Part shown: positions 1 to 7,473 of the stretch, in pieces | How positions within the stretch are numbered: position 1 is the stretch's first letter | How the letters are laid out: the number at the start of each line of letters is the position of its first letter | NCBI GenBank assembly: GCA_963591145.1 | Contig: CAVARE010000039.1 | Coordinates: 6,402-70,401, forward strand | Direction: 5' to 3' | Source: RGIG5612 sp963591145 | GTDB lineage: Bacteria; Bacillota; Clostridia; Lachnospirales; Lachnospiraceae | Length of the DNA: 64,000 nucleotides | Translations under genes and position numbers: made by a program | Notes under the pieces: generated by a model | What the model was told of the DNA's origin: nothing | Seen by the model: only the letters and a program-made list of their open reading frames with translations | The model's database searches: none

Positions 1-158
1 TCATTTGTTGATACCGTAATCTCAGCATCACCGAAACCGTATGTTCCGTCAAATACCTTAACCTGTGTATAGTCCTCTGGGACTTCACTGGCCATCGTTA
101 ATCCCGCTGTCGACAGAACCATCGCAGCAGTTAAAGTTAATGCTATAACTTTTTTCAT
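1..158 (-). CDS. Secreted protein, N-terminus only (runs off window edge)
   Basis: A minus-strand frame opens at ATG 158-156 and stays open to base 1, giving 52 codons. The start is supported by a GGGAGG ribosome binding site about 7 nt upstream. Residues 1-24 form a classical signal peptide: MKK, a hydrophobic core and an Ala-Ser end (TMAS), with no lipobox Cys. The mature part begins with acidic residues (EVPEDY). The family cannot be named from this fragment. Codon use and the type of signal peptide resemble the binding-protein gene at 1247-2227, and both promoter regions carry the same short motif. Confidence 0.75.
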   Translation of the reverse strand, partial: MKKVIALTLTAAMVLSTAGLTMASEVPEDYTQVKVFDGTYGFGDAEITVSTN

Positions 159-205
159 AAATACCTCCCATTAACAGTTATATTTTGCAAGGTTCCTGCG
201 GATTT

Positions 206-233
206 ATTCTAGCATTTGCCCGCTTTTATACAA
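206..233 (-). promoter_or_regulatory. Putative promoter of the truncated secreted-protein gene
   Basis: On the minus strand, -35 TTGTAT (233-228) and -10 TAGAAT (211-206) lie 16 bp apart, and a TG one base before the -10 makes it an extended -10. About 15 bp upstream of the -35, at 244-259, is CTTCAGGACTATAAGG, almost the same as a motif in the promoter at 2289-2317. The rest of the 159-452 gap shows no convincing gene. Confidence 0.5.
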
Positions 234-452
234 TGCAACATTCCCTTATAGTCCTGAAGCAAATCGGTCATCTTCTCTTGTATTTTTTATTTTTGCGATT
301 TTAAGATAAGATAATTTGGTAGTATTTGTGTCAAATAATATGATTGAGATTACTCTTATCATATGGCAAATACACTTTTTATTCGTCAGAGCCCCTATTG
401 CTTGAATATACACCACGAGCCGCAACAAATCCGTGACAGAATCGCTCAACTG

Positions 453-1055
453 TTAATCGTTCTGGCATTTAACGAAAGCATTTATAATCCTGGCGGTGAT
501 TCCCCATATCGTATGATCTTCATATTGATAGAACATCTCGTGTGTGACGCGCTTACGCCATGGATAATTTCTGCCGCCATTTATCCTGTCATATGGGAAA
601 TTGTCTCCCAGAACTGGCACGAAATTGACGTCATATACCTCAGGTTCATGACTCTCGAAGAATTCATATGGCACGGCAAATACTTTCTCTACCTCGTCGT
701 AGCTGAAGCTTCCATGGTAATCATGAAGAACTGCCACATACGGATATATGACAGCATTCTCTGTATGGAAGATATCCATCCTTCCGATTAGCTCTATCTG
801 AGATTCCTGCACGAGCAGCTCCTCACACATCTCTCTTATCGCAGCCTGCTTCGAGGATTCGTCCGGCTCGATTCTGCCGCCAGGCAGACAGATATCCCCG
901 GGTTGGTCTGATATCTTGCTTGATCTTACTTCAAATAGCAGATCGTACCCATGATCCCGTTCCAGAAGCGTAATCACAACAGAGCTCCTGGATATGTCGT
1001 TTAGTCCTATGATGGACAGCTTGTGATTTCTGATTTTTTCCAGTTCTATTCCCAT
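453..1055 (-). CDS. Nudix hydrolase, CoA pyrophosphatase (NudL/YeaB) type
   Basis: A 200-residue protein with the Nudix box at about residues 60-82: GGRIEPDE, then REMCEEL with the metal-binding glutamates. Just before it, around residues 39-60, the pattern LLFEVRSSK...QPGDICLPGG resembles the UPF0035/NudL signature, so the likely reaction is hydrolysis of CoA or acyl-CoA to 4'-phosphopantetheine derivatives and 3',5'-ADP. This is a family-level inference; other nucleoside diphosphate derivatives are possible. The start ATG 1055-1053 has GAGGAA 5 nt upstream. A terminator separates it from the gene upstream on this strand, so it is probably transcribed on its own. Confidence 0.8.
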   Translation of the reverse strand: MGIELEKIRNHKLSIIGLNDISRSSVVITLLERDHGYDLLFEVRSSKISDQPGDICLPGGRIEPDESSKQAAIREMCEELLVQESQIELIGRMDIFHTENAVIYPYVAVLHDYHGSFSYDEVEKVFAVPYEFFESHEPEVYDVNFVPVLGDNFPYDRINGGRNYPWRKRVTHEMFYQYEDHTIWGITARIINAFVKCQND

Positions 1056-1142
1056 ATCATTTCCTCATCCGAACAATGCCTGATTAGCCGTGTCATATCA
1101 TTTATTCCTTTAGAGTCTATCTGTTCATTCTTAATTAGAATT

Positions 1143-1202
1143 AAAAAAGGATTTCGCCTTCATGCCAGGGAGGAACAATGGTCCACCTGGAGCGAAATCC
1201 TC
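1143..1202 (-). terminator. Rho-independent terminator of the binding-protein gene
   Basis: Ten-base arms AGGATTTCGC / GCGAAATCCT (1202-1193 and 1158-1149, read on minus) with a further CCAGG/CCTGG pairing inside, followed on the minus strand by a T run (1148-1143). It lies 45 bp past the stop of the gene at 1247-2227. Confidence 0.85.
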
Positions 1203-1246
1203 TGTTAGAAAATATCACAAAATTATAGTGAAAAGCAATGCTGACT

Positions 1247-2227
1247 TTACTCCTCAGAAGTCTCAATTGCGATGTAATCGTCTGGAACCTGAACACCCAG
1301 TTCCTCGCAGATTTCTGCATTGTATTCCTTGGTAACCTCTGATGCGTACTGAACATCCATTTCAGTAATGTCAGCTCCATTTGCCAGAATATCTACAGCC
1401 ATCTGGCCAGTTGTGTAGCCCAAGTCGTAGTAGCTGATTGAAAGTGTAGCTACGCCGCAGCCCTTGCATACGCCTTCCTCGCCAGCAACGATCGGAACGC
1501 CTGCCGGACGGGCGATCTGGTCAATAATGCCTGTGTTAGATGCTGCCGTGTTATCTGTAGGAATATAGATTACATCACATGCGTCACATGCATTCTGAGT
1601 TACAGTCGCAACGTCGTTCGTATCTGTGAATGCAAATGATGTGACTTCATATCCGAGTGCTGTCAGCTCCTCTGTCATAACATCTGCCTGATATTGAGAA
1701 TTGGCCTCTGCCGTGCAGTATAAGATGCCAACCGTCTTAGCATCAGGGAAAAGTTCCTTAACCATGGCTGCCTGCTCTGACAGCGGTGCCAGATCCGATG
1801 TTCCTGATACGTTATATCCTGTCTTGCCTGTCCAATCTGTTATATCAAGTGCGCTGGCATAATCTGTTACTGACGTTCCCAGAATCGGAATGTCTGCTGT
1901 TGCCTGTGCCGCAGCCTGAAGAGGGGCTGTTGCATTGGCCAGTATCAGATCGTAACCTGCGGCTACAAATGAATTCACAATCGTCGAGCATGTAGCTGAG
2001 TCGCCGGAAGCATTCTGGAGGTCAAATTCAACATTTTCCTCTCCCAGGCCTTCCTTAACAGCATCCATAAATCCCTCTGTTGCTGCATCAAGTGCGACGT
2101 GCTGAACCAGCTGGCAGATACCAATCTTATAAGTTTTAGCCTCTGTTGTCGATGCAAATGCTGTAGAACCAGCGATGGCTGTGACAGCTAACAGTGTGCT
2201 TAATCCAACTGCAAGTTTCTTCTTCAT
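1247..2227 (-). CDS. ABC transporter substrate-binding protein, TrpX-like (orphan)
   Basis: A 326-residue periplasmic-binding-type protein of the ABC_sub_bind family (PF04392: YIGICQLVQH start, repeated alpha/beta units, GILYCTAEANS near residue 170, YIPTDN near 225). Members bind small ligands, including aromatic amino acids in streptococcal TrpX, and hand them to a membrane permease. Residues 1-25 are a signal peptide ending AFAS. There is no lipobox Cys, which is unusual because Firmicute binding proteins are normally lipid-anchored. No permease or ATPase gene lies beside it: downstream is a terminator, upstream an unrelated epimerase. The ribosome binding site is AAAGGCGG. Ligand unknown. 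Confidence 0.85.
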   Translation of the reverse strand: MKKKLAVGLSTLLAVTAIAGSTAFASTTEAKTYKIGICQLVQHVALDAATEGFMDAVKEGLGEENVEFDLQNASGDSATCSTIVNSFVAAGYDLILANATAPLQAAAQATADIPILGTSVTDYASALDITDWTGKTGYNVSGTSDLAPLSEQAAMVKELFPDAKTVGILYCTAEANSQYQADVMTEELTALGYEVTSFAFTDTNDVATVTQNACDACDVIYIPTDNTAASNTGIIDQIARPAGVPIVAGEEGVCKGCGVATLSISYYDLGYTTGQMAVDILANGADITEMDVQYASEVTKEYNAEICEELGVQVPDDYIAIETSEE

Positions 2228-2288
2228 AGTTATTACCCGCCTTTCAAATGTTAATTATTGCATAGCAAATTTCTTGTATATGCGGCGC

Positions 2289-2317
2289 AGTTTAACTCTT
2301 TAAAGTCCTGAAGTCAA
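2289..2317 (-). promoter_or_regulatory. Promoter of the TrpX-like binding-protein gene
   Basis: On the minus strand, -35 TTGACT (2317-2312), a 17-bp spacer and -10 TAAACT (2294-2289) give a predicted leader of about 55 nt. The spacer contains TTCAGGACTTTAAAGAG, part of a repeated motif annotated separately, so a regulator bound there would compete with RNA polymerase. Confidence 0.6.
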
Positions 2318-2395
2318 TGGAATTTAGATGCATTTAATTTAATAGATGTAATGGTTCGTTTCAATTATTTTAATTTACCTCTTTAAAGTTTTGAA
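2296..2395 (-). promoter_or_regulatory. Paired operator-like direct repeats, 83 bp apart
   Basis: Plus-strand CTCTTTAAAGTCCTGAA (2296-2312) recurs as CTCTTTAAAGTTTTGAA (2379-2395), 15 of 17 bases identical. The spacing of 83 bp is close to eight helical turns, so both copies face the same side of the DNA. One copy is inside the promoter spacer and the other is upstream of the -35. The arrangement fits a DNA-looping repressor or a repressor/activator pair. The inner CTTTAAAG is palindromic. Confidence 0.45.
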
Positions 2396-2423
2396 ACGTT
2401 GAAGCGATAAAGTGTGCAGATTA

Positions 2424-3413
2424 TCATCTTCCCCGCAACCATAAGGCCATATCCTTGAGTGTGTTTTCAATTGGTCGAGGTTTATATGAGAATCTATTGG
2501 TGGCGGCCGCATGACTGAACTGTCCATTAGATGCCAGGACGGCTATAGAATAAGGGGTGAAGAATAATTTGCGGTTTCTTTTAAGACTGTATTTTTCGTA
2601 ATATTTGGCTATGAATTTGGCGAGCCTTACCGGGAAGCATATAGGCCGGTAGCATTTGCGGACTGCCTTACCGACGATGCATAACATATTCCAGATGGTG
2701 ATGTAATGACCTGACAGGATGTATCCACGGCCTGAATCCGCGTGTTCTGCGCAGCCCAGGATGCCATCGGCCACATCGCGGACGTCTACAAAATCATAAC
2801 CGCCGTATACTGCAAATGGCAGCCGGCCCGCAATAAATGACTTGATCATGGACGTGAAGCTTCCGCCCTGCATATCGCCAGGACCTATGATCCCTGATGG
2901 GAATACTACACTAGCATTCAGCCCCTGCCGCGCTGCATTGAAAACTATCTCCGTCGCCATTGCCTTGCTCTTAGAATAGTCGTCATCTACAAGTCCCGGA
3001 GACAGAATACACTCTTCTGTTATGACTGTACCCTTCGGTTTCTCAGGTATTGCATGAACCGAGCTTATGTAAACGAGCTTACCCACCTGATGTTCCAGAC
3101 ATTGGCGAACCACATTCCATGTGCCCCAGACATTTACCTGATAAATCTTATGCCCGGGACGGGAGGCGACAGAAACTATTCCGGCGCAGTGTATAACGCA
3201 TGTTTTATCATCTGCATTTGCGAAAAATTCATTAAGAGAATCCATGCTGCATATATCGCCTGTGACGATACAGACATCAGGCGACAGCATGTCTTTATGC
3301 GGATCATCGGGCAATACCAGCGCCGCGACCTGCGCGCCGCGCTGCTGCAGTTTATCTACGACAGCACGCCCTAGAAATCCGGTAGCACCTGTAATCAGAT
3401 ATCTGTTATACAT
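2424..3413 (-). CDS. NAD-dependent epimerase/dehydratase (extended SDR)
   Basis: A 329-residue extended short-chain dehydrogenase. The nucleotide-binding motif GATGFLG is at residues 9-15, the acidic TGDICS strand near 51-56, and the catalytic set is S117/S118 with Y146-x3-K150. The overall pattern (GGYDFVDVRDVADGI near 204-218) is typical of dihydroflavonol-reductase-like or sugar-epimerase SDRs. The substrate cannot be assigned. The start ATG 3413-3411 is preceded by GAGAGGGGG. It stands alone, between a regulated promoter region and the threonine aldolase. Many G/C-ending codons. Confidence 0.8.
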   Translation of the reverse strand: MYNRYLITGATGFLGRAVVDKLQQRGAQVAALVLPDDPHKDMLSPDVCIVTGDICSMDSLNEFFANADDKTCVIHCAGIVSVASRPGHKIYQVNVWGTWNVVRQCLEHQVGKLVYISSVHAIPEKPKGTVITEECILSPGLVDDDYSKSKAMATEIVFNAARQGLNASVVFPSGIIGPGDMQGGSFTSMIKSFIAGRLPFAVYGGYDFVDVRDVADGILGCAEHADSGRGYILSGHYITIWNMLCIVGKAVRKCYRPICFPVRLAKFIAKYYEKYSLKRNRKLFFTPYSIAVLASNGQFSHAAATNRFSYKPRPIENTLKDMALWLRGR

Positions 3414-3510
3414 GATAACAACCCCCTCTCTGTCGAAGTGTCAATTGTTTTTTATTTCATACATAAAGTATATCTAAAATGCAGATTGCATACAAGCTCA
3501 TTTGCCCCAG

Positions 3511-4542
3511 TTATAGCCTGGCAATGTCAGCAATAAGTGTATCAACCTCATCCTGAGTCGTGGCCCAACTCGTGCAGAAACGCACAATCGTTCCCTGTCT
3601 AGTGATTCCCTCTTCTTCGAAATAGTAGCCCTGTGCCAGAGCTTCCTTCTGCTGTGCAGTCAGTATAACAAATTGCTGATTAGTGAAGCTGTCAACCCAC
3701 AGCGGAATATTTCGGGCTTCAAATGCCTTCTTTATCTGCAGCGCCAGCTCATCGGCATGTCGGGTTCTTTCAAAATACTCGCCGCTTTCAAGCATAAGTG
3801 CAAATTGCAGACCCATCAGCCAGCCCTTCGCCAGCACCGCTCCATGCTGCTTCATGTATGCTTTGAAACGGTATTTGAGGGAATCTCTCGTAACGATCAA
3901 AGCCTCTCCGAACAGTGCGCCGCACTTCGTTCCTCCGATATAGAATACATCTGTAAGCTCTGCAAAATCTTCCAGTGTCAGATCATTACTTGCTGCACCC
4001 AGACCGTATCCCATTCTGGCTCCATCCACAAATAGATACATATCGTATCTCCTGCATACCTCACTGATGTCACGCAGCTCCTGTTTAGAGTACAGCGTAC
4101 CCTGTTCGGTCGGAAATGATAGATATACCATCTTAGGCTCTGTCAGATAATCTGGCGTACCGCCATCATAATATGCTGCCGCACATGCAGCGATCTGCTG
4201 TGCAGTAATCTTGCCATCTGTATTCGGAAGCTCAAGAATCTTGTGCCCTGTATTTTCAATAGATGCTGCCTCATGGCAGTTGATATGACCCGTGTCTGCG
4301 GCAATCACACTCTGAATTGAAGACAGAGCTGACGTAATGGCAATGATATTGGCCTGTGTCGCACCAGGGATGAATTTTATCAGAGCATCCTCCATGGCAA
4401 TCAGCTTCTTTATAACAGTCTCTGCACGGCTGCACCATTCATCCTCGCCATAGCCCGCATAGCTGTCAGTATTTGTATTTATCAGCTCATCCAGGATGGA
4501 TTTATAAGCACCGTGATTATAATCATTATTGAATCTTATCAT
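3511..4542 (-). CDS. Low-specificity L-threonine aldolase (beta-eliminating lyase family)
   Basis: A PLP enzyme of the Beta_elim_lyase/threonine aldolase fold, about 343 residues. The family motifs are visible: substrate-binding FNNDY at the N-terminus, LFVDGARMGYGL with the PLP-pairing Asp, and YIGGTKCGAL with the Schiff-base Lys. It would split L-threonine or L-allo-threonine to glycine and acetaldehyde. I start it at ATG 4542-4540, because GGAGA lies 7 nt before that codon, whereas the in-frame ATG at 4557 has no ribosome binding site. It follows the bicupin gene by 46 bp on the same strand and probably shares its transcript. Confidence 0.88.
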   Translation of the reverse strand: MIRFNNDYNHGAYKSILDELINTNTDSYAGYGEDEWCSRAETVIKKLIAMEDALIKFIPGATQANIIAITSALSSIQSVIAADTGHINCHEAASIENTGHKILELPNTDGKITAQQIAACAAAYYDGGTPDYLTEPKMVYLSFPTEQGTLYSKQELRDISEVCRRYDMYLFVDGARMGYGLGAASNDLTLEDFAELTDVFYIGGTKCGALFGEALIVTRDSLKYRFKAYMKQHGAVLAKGWLMGLQFALMLESGEYFERTRHADELALQIKKAFEARNIPLWVDSFTNQQFVILTAQQKEALAQGYYFEEEGITRQGTIVRFCTSWATTQDEVDTLIADIARL

Positions 4543-4588
4543 TTGAAAATTCTCCATTCAGATAGAATTTATGCAATCGAAATTTTTC

Positions 4589-5242
4589 TTACTCCAGTGT
4601 AAGAAGAAGTGCCATTTTGAACCTCTTGACTGCTTTCACTGAATGCAGGCCTGCCTTGGCAAAATGGAAGTTCTCACCAGCTTTAATAGGATGTTCTGTG
4701 CCCTCGTAGCCGATCACTCCCTCACCATCCAGTGCAAATATAATCGCCTCGCCCGGAGCTGCATGCTCCGAAAGTCCTGTGCCTTCATCAAATGCCATGA
4801 CAACGAACTTCATTTTATCATTATGCATCACATCCATATTTACAATCTTGCCCTCTGCATAAGGTACAAGCTCTGCTAACTTAAAAACCTCGCCTGCTTT
4901 TATTGCTTCGTTCATAATATCTCCCTTTCTTATAGATACCTCTGTATATATCGCACCCTCTGACGTCCGCATACCCATAGGCACATCCGTCAGTGTCAGA
5001 ATGCTGTCACCCGTTTCGAGTCTTTTTTGAAAACCGTCCGTCCCGTAAACTTCCATACTGCCGTCTGCAACTATGAGCAGCTTATGATAAGGGTAAATCT
5101 CTGCACTAATATCAGTATTTCGAGCCAGCGAGAAATATATAATATAATTCTCGCCTCCGTAAACCTCTTTCGATATAGTACATCCCGGAACCGACGGATT
5201 ATCCTGTGCTATGGAGAATACTTCTCCGACCTTTTCCTTCAT
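4589..5242 (-). CDS. Tandem-cupin protein (bicupin)
   Basis: A 217-residue protein made of two similar cupin halves, about residues 1-105 and 113-217. Each starts with a GEVF(S/K)(I/L)A motif and ends with a beta-rich stretch containing GEG/GDS-type turns. The second half keeps histidines (LSEHAAPGEA, GLHSVKAV) that could bind a metal; the first half is degenerate (YPYHKLLIV only). No enzymatic role can be assigned; bicupins include small-molecule sensors and isomerases. The ribosome binding site is AAAGGCGGTGG. Its promoter is nearly identical to that of the membrane-protein gene at 7474-8409, which implies a shared regulator. Confidence 0.7.
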   Translation of the reverse strand: MKEKVGEVFSIAQDNPSVPGCTISKEVYGGENYIIYFSLARNTDISAEIYPYHKLLIVADGSMEVYGTDGFQKRLETGDSILTLTDVPMGMRTSEGAIYTEVSIRKGDIMNEAIKAGEVFKLAELVPYAEGKIVNMDVMHNDKMKFVVMAFDEGTGLSEHAAPGEAIIFALDGEGVIGYEGTEHPIKAGENFHFAKAGLHSVKAVKRFKMALLLTLE

Positions 5243-5321
5243 AAAGCCACCGCCTTTACAGTTATCGAAATAATTGACCTGTCCTTTTCATACATCTTTT
5301 GGATTAATCTTGACCTTTCTG

Positions 5322-5361
5322 ATAGCATAATTATGGCACAATTATGACATACGAACAAGTT
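5322..5361 (-). promoter_or_regulatory. Promoter with overlapping operator palindrome (copy 1 of a shared module)
   Basis: On the minus strand, -35 TTGTTC (5358-5353), 17-bp spacer, -10 CATAAT (5335-5330). A 20-bp imperfect palindrome, TATGTC-N8-GCCATA (5351-5332), covers the spacer and reaches into the -10. The 40-bp block 5322-5361 is identical at 34 positions to 8542-8581, with all elements at the same offsets. Predicted leader to the bicupin start is about 80 nt. Confidence 0.65.
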
Positions 5362-5453
5362 CATTATGATTCTTTATGATATAGATAAAACATAGGAAAT
5401 GCTGTATCATTAAGCTGGCTTTGGTGAGAATATACTGATTCTGCGCACGTTTT

Positions 5454-6263
5454 TTAAGACATCAGGCCACTCTTCCTGAATAAATAGGCCGACTCTTCCC
5501 TGGCCCAGGAGTATTCATCAAGATATTTTCCCTGATAGAGCTCGGTGTGACCAGCAAGATATTGATAGTAGTCACACTCAAAATGAGTAGGAAGTACGCG
5601 TAGTTCGCCCTGTCTTGCTTCCAAGATCGATCCAATTCCGTATTTTCTTAAGGTAGCGCGGAGTCTTGACAGAATGGTTCGCACGTAACTTTTTGACGAA
5701 TCGTCAGAAGTGGATTCCAGAAGATCAAAGGCTATTTTTTCAACGGATACCCAACTTCCACGATAATGAACGAGAAAGGCAAGGAGTTCCTTGGCTCGCT
5801 TACTATTGAATTTCAGTGGGGTATTATCAATAAAGATATCAAATGTCGGAAAGCACCTGACGTATGGCCGATGCCTTATTACGAATTTATATCCGACATG
5901 ATATCTGTATGAGCGTAGAACGGCAACAGAAATATCCTCAGGTGTGAAAGGCTTGGCAACATAGGCAGTAGCGTCAAGACGCCATGCGTCAATCGCATAA
6001 ACAGGATTACTCGAAATAAATATAAATTCTGGGCAGTGAATGTATTTCTGCTTTAATTTCGTGATGATCTGTATGCCATTTATGCCAGAAAGTTCAGGAT
6101 TAATAAAGATCAGATCGTACTCCGAAGTCATGACGCTTTCCAGTGCCTTTTCCGAATCGGTAAAGCCTGTGATGATTGGCTTCGGCTCGGCATTCAGCTC
6201 ACTGAGCAGATTGGTGAGGCTATCTACGATTTCCTGATCATTATCAATAATAATAATTTTCAT
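5454..6263 (-). CDS. Receiver-SARP type transcriptional regulator with degenerate phospho-site
   Basis: A 269-residue response-regulator-like protein. Residues 1-118 are a receiver domain (IIIIDNDQE with acidic D7/D9; conserved K104 in YVAKPF). Residues 130-269 are a winged-helix and start of a BTAD-like segment of the SARP kind (KFNSKRAKELLAFLVHY, then VRTILSRLRATLRKYG). The residue at the phosphoacceptor position is N55 (YDLIFINPELSG) instead of Asp, so normal phosphorylation is unlikely. No histidine kinase gene is adjacent. It is divergent from the secreted esterase gene; the shared 132-bp region holds direct repeats over its own promoter. The ribosome binding site GAGGAG is strong. Confidence 0.85.
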   Translation of the reverse strand: MKIIIIDNDQEIVDSLTNLLSELNAEPKPIITGFTDSEKALESVMTSEYDLIFINPELSGINGIQIITKLKQKYIHCPEFIFISSNPVYAIDAWRLDATAYVAKPFTPEDISVAVLRSYRYHVGYKFVIRHRPYVRCFPTFDIFIDNTPLKFNSKRAKELLAFLVHYRGSWVSVEKIAFDLLESTSDDSSKSYVRTILSRLRATLRKYGIGSILEARQGELRVLPTHFECDYYQYLAGHTELYQGKYLDEYSWAREESAYLFRKSGLMS

Positions 6264-6292
6264 GAATAACTCCTCTTCAAATTCTTTAGAAA

Positions 6293-6357
6293 ATTATAAC
6301 AATTTGGCAGCATTTGGCAAGAATGTAGCGCTTTTGCAACGGGGCATCATTTATAAT
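6293..6357. promoter_or_regulatory. Divergent promoter region with 10-bp-period direct repeats
   Basis: Minus-strand promoter of the SARP gene: -35 TTGCCA (6320-6315), 16 bp, -10 TATAAT (6298-6293). Plus-strand esterase promoter: -10 TATAAT (6352-6357) without a recognisable -35. ATTTGGCA occurs at 6302-6309 and 6312-6319, and a weaker TTTTGCAA at 6332-6339, all in 10-bp register. SARP proteins bind direct repeats about 11 bp apart next to weak -35 regions, so the layout suggests esterase activation and self-repression. Confidence 0.55.
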
Positions 6358-6395
6358 TCATTTGCAAATTTTCAAAAGCACAAAAGGAGGATCTT

Positions 6396-7385
6396 ATGAA
6401 AAAAATACTTGTTTTTGCTACCGCAATGACTCTTTGCATTAATTCATTTGCCGGATTTGCGATGGCTTCTGAAAGCAGCGTAACCCCAAGGGGACTTGAC
6501 GCCGATTATCCTTACACAGAGGATACATTTACAATGCCATGCCAAGTACAAAACTCTTTAGGAGAATATGTGCTTGACGGCGACGTTACCATAACTGTTT
6601 CGCTACCTGCAAGCTATGCAGACAGCGACAAGGAATATGCCGTATGTTACATGCTTGACGGTACAGTAATGACCAAAAATTTTGTACATAAGATTTATTC
6701 ATTAGACAGTGAAGAGTATCCTGAAATCATCTACGTTGGCGTTGATGTTCCAAAGGACAGCTACCGTTCAGCAGTTCTTGCACCTCCAATGACCACAACA
6801 TTCTTCATGGAGAGCCAGGATCGCGGCGATGTTGATACACAGCTTCACGGAATTGGTGATTATTTCTACGGATGGATCGCAACAGAAGTAAAGGATTACA
6901 TTGATTCAAATTACAGAACAATTGAAACTGCAGACAGCACAGGTATCATCGGATATTCATCAGGTGCATCAGGTGCCCTTACAGCCGCTATGCTTTATCC
7001 AGATACATTCACAAGAGTTGGCTGCTTATCACCGGCCTTCTGGATGTGGGAGAACTGGTATTATGGTGTGATGAGCAACAGCGGATACGAATACAGTTAT
7101 ACAACTGAGGATGGTGATATCCGTACTTACACACCATCCATCGAAAATCTTACTCATCTGTTCATTTACATCGGTGGACTTGACGACAACGGTGGTACAT
7201 GGAATGCAGGCTGGTCAAATACAGCAGCAGAAAACGTTTATGACCACCTTGTAAGCCTGGGCGCAGGTTCGGAATCTGCTAACTTCGTATGGTGGGATCA
7301 GGGTATTCATGGAATGCCTCCTGTTGAAGTATCAGCAATGGCAATAAAGGACCTTTTCGGTGATTTCATTGTAGAAGAAGAATAA
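6396..7385 (+). CDS. Secreted esterase (putative esterase family, PF00756)
   Basis: A 329-residue alpha/beta hydrolase with a signal peptide (residues 1-24, AMAS end). The nucleophile elbow is GYSSG with S188; D263 or D264 (GGLDDNG) and H305 (GIHGM) are the likely acid and base. The fold matches the Fes/esterase-D/feruloyl-esterase group that cleaves acyl esters outside the cell; the substrate may be a plant polysaccharide ester, but this is inference. The ribosome binding site AAAGGAGG is near perfect. The promoter lacks a -35, consistent with activation by the divergent SARP regulator. A strong terminator follows directly. Confidence 0.85.
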   Translation: MKKILVFATAMTLCINSFAGFAMASESSVTPRGLDADYPYTEDTFTMPCQVQNSLGEYVLDGDVTITVSLPASYADSDKEYAVCYMLDGTVMTKNFVHKIYSLDSEEYPEIIYVGVDVPKDSYRSAVLAPPMTTTFFMESQDRGDVDTQLHGIGDYFYGWIATEVKDYIDSNYRTIETADSTGIIGYSSGASGALTAAMLYPDTFTRVGCLSPAFWMWENWYYGVMSNSGYEYSYTTEDGDIRTYTPSIENLTHLFIYIGGLDDNGGTWNAGWSNTAAENVYDHLVSLGAGSESANFVWWDQGIHGMPPVEVSAMAIKDLFGDFIVEEE

Positions 7386-7391
7386 AGCATT

Positions 7392-7423
7392 AAGGTCTCA
7401 CCTAGGTGAGACCTTTCTTTTTT
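7392..7423 (+). terminator. Rho-independent terminator after the esterase gene
   Basis: A perfect 24-bp palindrome (7392-7415, arms AAGGTCTCACCT / AGGTGAGACCTT) followed on the plus strand by TCTTTTTT, just past the stop codon. The gene at 7474-8409 converges on it and may also end here. Confidence 0.92.
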
Positions 7424-7473
7424 ATCATTCCGATTCACTGCTGTATCTTGCAGTGTCTCTGCAAATCACTTAG

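Noticed and set aside
246..449. Open frame of 67 codons upstream of the truncated secreted-protein gene
   Set aside because: No ribosome binding site, composition unlike a protein, and it covers the promoter region of the gene at 1-158.
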